Shown piece by piece: positions 15,149-19,761 of a DNA stretch of 19,761 nucleotides. Within the stretch, counting starts at the first letter, position 1. Each line of letters starts with the position of its first letter. Both the position numbers and the translations under genes were made by a program. This DNA is from an uncultured Lachnospiraceae bacterium (GTDB lineage Bacteria > Bacillota > Clostridia > Lachnospirales > Lachnospiraceae): positions 1 through 19,761 of the forward strand of contig CACZQX010000089.1 in NCBI GenBank assembly GCA_902783445.1. Reading direction: 5' to 3'. Under the pieces are notes generated by a model. The model was not told the origin of the DNA, did no database searches, and saw only the letters and a list, made by a program, of their open reading frames with translations.

Positions 15149-16418
15149 TTTTAATTGATTCCTTTTCTTTGACACCGGCAATGATTTTGCCGTTTACAAG
15201 ATTAATTTCCAATTCGTCGCCTATATTTACATCATTAATATCCCGTATGGCTTTATTGTTCTTATCCGTAACATAGGAATATCCGCCCGAAAGCCTGTTT
15301 AAAGGCGACAGTCCGTTAACTTTTTCCGCAAGAATCGATAATTGATTCCTTCTGTCTTTTGTCTTTGCAAGCATTTTGTTTTTCAATGAATTATCCAAAG
15401 ACTCCAAGCTGTGTTTTCTATCAATAAGCTTAAATTCAAGCAATGTTTGTATCTTTGTATAATATTCATCCAACATTTGTTTTTTGTTGTTGATAACGGA
15501 TATAGGGCTTAAAAGTTTAATTTTACCTTCCAAAAGTTCAAGGGTCGATTTTCTGTCGGAAAGCTTTATATTAATGCTTTGCCTTAATTTATATTTTAAA
15601 TCCGACAAATTCTTTTCGAATTCATAATAGTCAAAAAAAGCCAGCTCTGCAGCTGCGGATGGTGTAGGTGCACGAAGGTCGGAAACAAAATCGCAAATTG
15701 TAAAATCCGTTTCGTGACCCACAGCGGAAATAATAGGTGTATCCGCATTAAATATGGTCATTGCCAGTTCTTCGTCATTAAAACACCAAAGATCTTCCAT
15801 GGATCCGCCGCCCCTGGCGATAATAATCGTATCAAGACCCATTTTATCCAAGGCCTTTATTGCTTTAATCAATTGTTTCGGTGCATCTTCTCCCTGCACC
15901 AAGGACGGATATAAAACAATATCAATATAAGGATTGCGTCTGAATGATACGTTTCTTATATCCTGTATTACCGCTCCCGTTGCGGATGAAACGACGCCGA
16001 TTTTCTTCGCATAAGTAACAATCGGCTTTTTGTACATGGGATCGAATACACCCTTTTCGGCAAGTCTCGTCTTAAGTTTTTCAAATTCCGCACTTAATCT
16101 GCCTTCACCGTCAAGACTTATGGAATTGGCCAAAAGCTGATAGCGGCCGTAAGGAGCATATACATCAATCGAACCTCGTATAATAATGCTTTGTCCGCTT
16201 TCAAGTCTGAATTTCAATCCGCTTTTTGCTTTACTGCTAAACATCATGCAAGGAAGGGAACTGTTTTCGTCTTTGATTGTAAAATAAATGTGACCGCTTT
16301 TATGGTAAGTGCAATTGGACACTTCGCCTATGACACAAATATTATTTAACAAAAAGTCGCTTTTCAATACTCTTCCGATATAAGAATTTACTTGTGAAAC
16401 AGTATATTCATTTGCCAT
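15138..16418 (-). CDS. xseA: Exodeoxyribonuclease VII large subunit
   Basis: The catalytic subunit of exonuclease VII. It has 426 residues. An N-terminal OB-fold for DNA binding spans about 1-100 (VSQVNSYIGRVL, GEVSNCTYHKSGHIYF). The catalytic domain follows, with GVVSSATGAVIQDI near 140-155, ARGGGSMEDLWCFNDE near 202-217 and SAVGHETDFTICDFVSDLRAPTPSAAAE after it. A long coiled coil comes next, and a short beta-rich C terminus (NRLSGGYSYV) closes it. The ATG is 3 nt after the nusB stop. The SD (AAAGG) is about 14 nt away, so initiation probably relies on coupling to nusB. Confidence 0.95.
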   Translation of the reverse strand: MANEYTVSQVNSYIGRVLKSDFLLNNICVIGEVSNCTYHKSGHIYFTIKDENSSLPCMMFSSKAKSGLKFRLESGQSIIIRGSIDVYAPYGRYQLLANSISLDGEGRLSAEFEKLKTRLAEKGVFDPMYKKPIVTYAKKIGVVSSATGAVIQDIRNVSFRRNPYIDIVLYPSLVQGEDAPKQLIKAIKALDKMGLDTIIIARGGGSMEDLWCFNDEELAMTIFNADTPIISAVGHETDFTICDFVSDLRAPTPSAAAELAFFDYYEFEKNLSDLKYKLRQSINIKLSDRKSTLELLEGKIKLLSPISVINNKKQMLDEYYTKIQTLLEFKLIDRKHSLESLDNSLKNKMLAKTKDRRNQLSILAEKVNGLSPLNRLSGGYSYVTDKNNKAIRDINDVNIGDELEINLVNGKIIAGVKEKESIKNGR

Positions 16419-16421
16419 AAT

Positions 16422-16847
16422 TTATGAAACTACCTTTGCAAGAATGCCGTTAACAAAGTTACCGCTTGATTCCGTTCCGTATGTTTTTGCAAGCTCGATT
16501 GCCTCATTAATCGCAACCTTTTGCGGAATGTCATCATCATGTTTGATTTCATAGTAGGCAAGTCTTATTATGCATAAATCCACTTTGCCCATTCTGTCGG
16601 TTTTCCAGTTTTCGGAAACACCGTTAATATAAGCATCTATTTCATCGCGCATGGAATAAACCGCCAAAGCTTTATTCTTTATGTATTCAAGATCTTCTTC
16701 GTCAATACTCTTTCCGCCGATTTCTTCTTGTTTCTCATCATATAATTCATTAAAAATTCTGACTTGTTCTTCAAATTCTTCTTCAGAATGAAATTCCATT
16801 CTGAATAACAATTCAAATATTCCGTCTCTAAGCTCTCTTCTGGTCAT
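16422..16847 (-). CDS. nusB: Transcription antitermination factor NusB
   Basis: Binds boxA RNA with NusE (S10) to prevent premature termination in rRNA operons. It has 141 residues, all helical, starting TRRELRDGIFELLFRMEF. The C-terminal block VAINEAIELAKTYGTESSGNFVNGILAKV is the family signature. AAAGGAA lies about 6 nt before the ATG. First gene of the nusB-xseA-xseB-ispA-dxs-tlyA operon. The folD gene found between nusB and xseA in B. subtilis is absent here. Confidence 0.95.
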   Translation of the reverse strand: MTRRELRDGIFELLFRMEFHSEEEFEEQVRIFNELYDEKQEEIGGKSIDEEDLEYIKNKALAVYSMRDEIDAYINGVSENWKTDRMGKVDLCIIRLAYYEIKHDDDIPQKVAINEAIELAKTYGTESSGNFVNGILAKVVS

Positions 16848-16878
16848 ACACTGTTCCTTTACACTTTCTTTGCTGTAA

Positions 16879-16884
16879 ATTATA
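16879..16884 (-). promoter_or_regulatory. -10 element of the nusB operon promoter
   Basis: TATAAT on the minus strand lies about 31 nt before the nusB start and just downstream of the terminator of the preceding gene. No good -35 is seen: TTTTTG or TTTTGA are the only candidates at 16-17 nt, and they overlap the T-run of that terminator. Confidence 0.4.
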
Positions 16885-16899
16885 TATACTTAAAAATCA

Positions 16900-16930
16900 T
16901 TCAAAAAGAGTGTCACTATGACACTCTTTT
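16900..16930 (-). terminator. Terminator of the Asp23-family gene
   Basis: A perfect 12-bp inverted repeat (AAAAGAGTGTCA/TGACACTCTTTT, loop of 3 nt) is followed on the minus strand by T. It is 36 nt after the stop of the Asp23 gene and separates it from the nusB operon. The plus-strand side is also T-rich. Confidence 0.85.
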
Positions 16931-16965
16931 ATTATACTATACATATTTAAGGTTAAAAAGCATTT

Positions 16966-17340
16966 TTAATCATTTTCAATGTTAACATTTGCAACGCGAA
17001 CATTAACGCTTTCGATTGTAATACCCGTCATACTTTCAACGGCGGTTTTAACCTTTTCCTGAATGTCTTCGGAAACATTCATAATATTTACGCCGTAATC
17101 AAGGCATACGGCAACTTCAATACTTGCACTGTTGTTGCCCACAACAACTTTAACGCCTTTTGAAAGGCTTTTCATACCGAGTCTTTCGATAATCTCATTT
17201 GTCATGTTACCGGCAAGTCCCGCAACCCCTTCGGCCTCAACAGCCGCAAGACCCGCAATTATAGCAAGCACCTGTGTGTCTATTCTGACTTCACCGAGTT
17301 CACCGTCATCATATATTTTAAAACTTCTTTTTTCATCCAT
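16966..17340 (-). CDS. Asp23/Gls24 (YqhY-type) envelope-associated protein
   Basis: A small protein of the Asp23/Gls24 family. Members have been linked to the cell envelope, to alkaline stress and, for B. subtilis YqhY, to control of fatty-acid synthesis (family knowledge). It has 124 residues: GEVRIDTQVLAIIAGLAAVE at 16-35, then GVAGLAG, an alternating valine-rich strand (KGVKVVV, ASIEVAVCLDYG), and a C-terminal VNVRVANV strand. SD GGAG lies about 11 nt before the ATG. It lies next to nusB, as yqhY does in Bacillus, but has its own promoter and terminator, so it can be expressed alone. The accB-accC genes usually upstream of yqhY are replaced by rlmH. Confidence 0.9.
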   Translation of the reverse strand: MDEKRSFKIYDDGELGEVRIDTQVLAIIAGLAAVEAEGVAGLAGNMTNEIIERLGMKSLSKGVKVVVGNNSASIEVAVCLDYGVNIMNVSEDIQEKVKTAVESMTGITIESVNVRVANVNIEND

Positions 17341-17398
17341 AATACAAATATCTCCTCTTAATATCTAATTATCTCATCCGAACTGAAATTACATAAAC

Positions 17399-17427
17399 AT
17401 TTTACAACGAAAAGCTACAAAAATCAA
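17399..17427 (-). promoter_or_regulatory. Likely promoter of the Asp23-family gene
   Basis: Minus strand: -35 TTGATT (17422-17427), 17-nt spacer, -10 TAAAAT (17399-17404). It begins right after the rlmH stop codon and gives a leader of about 50 nt. No terminator is visible between rlmH and this gene, so read-through is also possible. Confidence 0.5.
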
Positions 17428-17910
17428 TCATTTGTGATATGGCTCATTGGCCAAAATCTTAAAGGCGCGATAAATTTGTTCCAACAATACGACTCTCATA
17501 AGCTGATGCGGAAAAGTCATTTTTGAAAAGCTTAAATGATAATCGCAAGCGGATGTTACACTTTTGTCAAGTCCCAGAGAACCGCCTATAACAAAGCCGA
17601 TATCGCTTTTTCCGCTTAAGCTTAAATTGTCGATATGACTTGCAAGTTCTTTGGAATCAAGCATTTTACCGTCTATTTCAAGGCCTATAAGATATGTTCC
17701 CGTTTTTACGTGTTTTAATATTCTTTCGGCTTCTTTTTTTCTTATCAAGTCTTCTGTTGCGGGACTTGCATTATCGGGAGTCTTTTCATCCGCAACTTCA
17801 ACAATTGATAAATTGCAAAACTTTGAAAGTCTTTTTTGATATTCGCTTATTGCATCCCTAAAAAAGCTTTCTTTAATCTTTCCCACGCAAATAATAGTAA
17901 TTTTTATCAT
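17428..17910 (-). CDS. rlmH: 23S rRNA pseudouridine-1915 N3-methyltransferase RlmH
   Basis: A SPOUT-class methylase that acts on assembled 70S ribosomes. It has 160 residues, the family's usual length. The N terminus is IKITIICVGKIKESFF, the SAM-binding trefoil knot region contains FVIGGSLGLDKSV from 106, and the end MTFPHQLMRVVLLEQIYRAF...YHK is diagnostic. The start is 21 nt after the stop of the zinc-ribbon gene. No clear SD precedes the ATG (only a weak AAG), so it may depend on translation of the upstream gene. Confidence 0.95.
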   Translation of the reverse strand: MIKITIICVGKIKESFFRDAISEYQKRLSKFCNLSIVEVADEKTPDNASPATEDLIRKKEAERILKHVKTGTYLIGLEIDGKMLDSKELASHIDNLSLSGKSDIGFVIGGSLGLDKSVTSACDYHLSFSKMTFPHQLMRVVLLEQIYRAFKILANEPYHK

Positions 17911-17931
17911 TATGCTTAATACCGTAAAAGG

Positions 17932-19419
17932 CTAGTCAATTGTGTAACTGCCGTTATTTTGTTTTGTTACCGACACAACATTTCCGTTTGATGTATCCAC
18001 GCCGTAATAGAAAGTACCGGATGTATTGCCGTTGGCATCTTTATGTATAACATTAATAATATAATACTCGGCAGCGGACAAGCTCTCTGTTTTTGCGTAG
18101 CTAAAGCTGTAATTTCCACCATTTCCGTCACTACCCGATGCATCGGTGATTTGACCTTCTGCCAAAAGCTTGTTTATAAGCACGCCTTCTGCTTGATTGT
18201 AAGTATAATTAGCTTCAACACTTAAATTATATACATTTGAAACGACCTTACTTTTTGTTCCGTTATGACTGATTGCAACGGCCGAGAAAACATTATTGCC
18301 CCTAAGCATTGCCACAGGACCTTCATAAAGAAGTGAGTTTTCGTCAGGTGTCGAACCGTCATAGCTGTAATAAACTTTGCATCCATCCGGAACGGTTACG
18401 GAAATTTCGGTGTTTTCCGAATAAGAACCGCCTTCGTGACTTATAACGGGCGCTTCAACCGAGCCAAAGGAAATTTCGTAAGTGTACTCAGCTATTTCAC
18501 TGGCATTGCCATCGGTATAAGAAATAGCCTTAAGGACCGTTTTGCCCTCTGTTTCAATCTTGAAAGCAGCCGTGTAATGAGTTGAGTTTTTGTTTGGCTT
18601 AGAACCATCCAATGTATAATAAATATCATCCGCTTCCGCACTGAGCTCGATGGTGATTACATCATCATAACTGCCGCTCGAAACACTGGCTCTCGGAATA
18701 TCTTTGGCATACTTTAACAGCCATTCTTTATATTTATCTTCATTTGGATTTAAACCAATAAGCTCTTTTACAATGGCTGCAATTTTGGAATTATCAACAT
18801 TTCCTTCGCTGACATAAAGATTATACAAAGCCTCTCTTGCTTGAATCTTTTCATCAACGCTTTTAGCCGCATCTATTGCTGCCAAAAGTTCTTTTTCCGC
18901 CTTATCGTAGTTCTTATTTTCTATGTATTCAATTGCGCTTTCGTAGTGTGACTCATAAGAATTAGCATTGCCGTTTATTACAAGAGCGAGAATCAAAATC
19001 ACAATTACTGCGGCAGCGGCTATGAGAGAAATAATAAGAATTTTTTTCTTCTTTTCTTTTTCTTCTCTTAACTTTCTTTCACGAACACGTTTTATGTACT
19101 CAAGATCCTCGTCCGAAATATCATCGTCGTCGGAATCCTCCGAATCGTCGAAATCGTCAAGGTCATCTAAGTCTTCGAGGTCATCTTCGCTTTTTTCTTT
19201 TATGTTTATATTTTTCGTTTTACCGTAAATATCAACATCTTCTTCAATAACACTTTCGTCTTTTTCCGCTTCTTCATCGGAATCCATAAATCTGCCCACG
19301 CTGTCGGCAAGTTCGGCTTCTATTAAGTTAAAGTCCGGAACCACATGCATTGGAGAACCGCATTTAAGGCAAAAAGCTTGATTTTCCGAGCACTCGGCAC
19401 CACATCTGATACACTTCAT
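17932..19419 (-). CDS. Zinc-ribbon membrane protein with two chitobiase-type C-terminal (beta-sandwich) domains
   Basis: Function unknown. The 495 residues run in order: an N-terminal zinc ribbon (C3-x2-C6 ... C17-x2-C20), a strongly acidic Asp/Glu tract about 77-107, a charged Lys/Arg segment 110-126, one membrane helix about 127-148, a helical TPR-like stretch about 155-240, two repeats of the chitobiase/beta-hexosaminidase C-terminal type (about 244-316 and 323-401, each with YYTLDGSKP- or YYSYDGSTP-like cores), and a C-terminal domain about 402-495. The positive residues before the helix predict the zinc ribbon in the cytoplasm and the rest outside. No catalytic domain is visible, so a binding or scaffold role is likely. 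SD AGAGGT lies 8 nt before the ATG. rlmH follows by 21 nt. Confidence 0.85.
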   Translation of the reverse strand: MKCIRCGAECSENQAFCLKCGSPMHVVPDFNLIEAELADSVGRFMDSDEEAEKDESVIEEDVDIYGKTKNINIKEKSEDDLEDLDDLDDFDDSEDSDDDDISDEDLEYIKRVRERKLREEKEKKKKILIISLIAAAAVIVILILALVINGNANSYESHYESAIEYIENKNYDKAEKELLAAIDAAKSVDEKIQAREALYNLYVSEGNVDNSKIAAIVKELIGLNPNEDKYKEWLLKYAKDIPRASVSSGSYDDVITIELSAEADDIYYTLDGSKPNKNSTHYTAAFKIETEGKTVLKAISYTDGNASEIAEYTYEISFGSVEAPVISHEGGSYSENTEISVTVPDGCKVYYSYDGSTPDENSLLYEGPVAMLRGNNVFSAVAISHNGTKSKVVSNVYNLSVEANYTYNQAEGVLINKLLAEGQITDASGSDGNGGNYSFSYAKTESLSAAEYYIINVIHKDANGNTSGTFYYGVDTSNGNVVSVTKQNNGSYTID

Positions 19420-19502
19420 CTATATATACCTCTTATTATGAGTAAAATTTCACTTTGCTTAATGCTTAAAAGTTATGTTTTTAATATCAGCTTAGCTAAA
19501 TA

Positions 19503-19531
19503 ATAATAGCATAAATAGATATTAGTTTCAA
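19503..19531 (-). promoter_or_regulatory. Promoter of the zinc-ribbon gene and rlmH
   Basis: Minus strand: -35 TTGAAA (19526-19531), 17-nt spacer ending in TGC (extended -10), -10 TATTAT (19503-19508). The RNA would start near 19496, giving a leader of about 77 nt. Confidence 0.65.
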
Positions 19532-19601
19532 TATTTTTAATATCTTGACAAGCTAGCTGACTAATCGCAGTTCAATCAACGAAAGCCCCATTCGCGATAT
19601 G

Positions 19602-19638
19602 CAAAAAGACGCAGCCTGTTTAATACAAACTGCGTCTT
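19602..19638 (-). terminator. Terminator of the partial gene at the right edge
   Basis: A 9-bp stem (AAGACGCAG/CTGCGTCTT, arms 19606-19614 and 19630-19638) is followed on the minus strand by T5. It starts 16 nt after the stop of the partial coding sequence. Confidence 0.85.
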
Positions 19639-19654
19639 ATAATTTAACAGTTAA

Positions 19655-19761
19655 TTATTTTTTTAACGGATTCATCTTGGTTACAACTACCGTACAGTAA
19701 ATAGTCTTGCCGTTTACTCTTGCGGAAACCGTTGTTGTTCCCGGAAGTCTGCCAACAATAT
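19655..19761 (-). CDS. C-terminal end of a protein with a bacterial Ig-like (Big_2-type) domain, partial
   Basis: The frame enters from the right edge and stops at 19655 (TAA), giving 34 residues. It reads as the last strands of a bacterial Ig-like domain: PGTTTVSARVNGKTIYCTVVV followed by a short tail ending in NPLKK. Such domains are usual in secreted or surface proteins. The rest lies outside the window, so neither function nor length can be given. The other two frames either stop early or give no recognisable pattern, and the terminator just downstream supports this stop. Confidence 0.65.
   Translation of the reverse strand, partial: IVGRLPGTTTVSARVNGKTIYCTVVVTKMNPLKK

Noticed and set aside
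19100..19190. Repetitive DNA in the zinc-ribbon gene as a tandem repeat element
   Set aside because: It is explained by low-complexity Asp/Glu/Ser codons in the acidic tract. The units are irregular and there is no sign of a mobile or array repeat.
19564..19598. The small three-way junction as a known riboswitch (for example cyclic di-GMP)
   Set aside because: None of the conserved bases of a known class were recognised, it is too small, and it lies upstream of the mapped promoter rather than in the leader.
1..19761. tRNA, rRNA, CRISPR array, insertion sequence, prophage or defence system
   Set aside because: Both strands were read for these. All long frames outside the two unknown genes belong to conserved housekeeping families, and no direct-repeat arrays, transposase motifs or cloverleaf genes were seen.

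Overview
The window comes from an AT-rich, low-GC Gram-positive genome. Gene order points to a Clostridia member, most likely Lachnospiraceae and perhaps near the Lachnospira/Eubacterium eligens group (inference from gene content and protein style, not a database match). Almost every gene lies on the minus strand. The exception is rqcH. Most of the window is conserved housekeeping DNA with tight, overlapping operons.

Read along the minus strand from the right edge: (1) the last 34 codons of a protein ending in a bacterial Ig-like fold, then its terminator. (2) A zinc-ribbon/transmembrane/chitobiase-C-domain protein of unknown function with rlmH just downstream. (3) An Asp23/YqhY gene with its own promoter and terminator. 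(4) nusB-xseA-xseB-ispA-dxs-tlyA, which joins rRNA antitermination, exonuclease VII, isoprenoid precursor synthesis and an rRNA methylase. (5) nadK-argR-recN, started by a good promoter in the tlyA-nadK gap that also holds a possible ARG box. recN converges on the plus-strand gene rqcH (ribosome quality control), and the stop codons are 3 nt apart. (6) A 645-nt gene-poor region (5812-6456). (7) yicC-gmk-rpoZ-rimO-pgsA, closed by a strong terminator. (8) A single methyl-accepting chemotaxis protein gene with its own terminator at the left edge.

The most unusual part is the gene-poor region. It holds a clear cobalamin riboswitch on the minus strand with its own promoter and an intrinsic terminator, followed by a second, bidirectional terminator. 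No recognisable gene follows before yicC, which appears to have its own promoter. This is an orphan B12 riboswitch: either the leader of a lost gene or a B12-controlled small RNA. A 30-nt piece resembling the 3' end of this riboswitch sits in the yicC-gmk gap, where remA is found in many Firmicutes.

Other points of interest are a hairpin between the Shine-Dalgarno sequence and start codon of pgsA, a likely recN terminator encoded antisense inside rqcH, and the absence of spoIVB-spo0A after recN, which hints at a non-sporulating lineage. No tRNA, rRNA, CRISPR array, insertion sequence or phage gene was seen.
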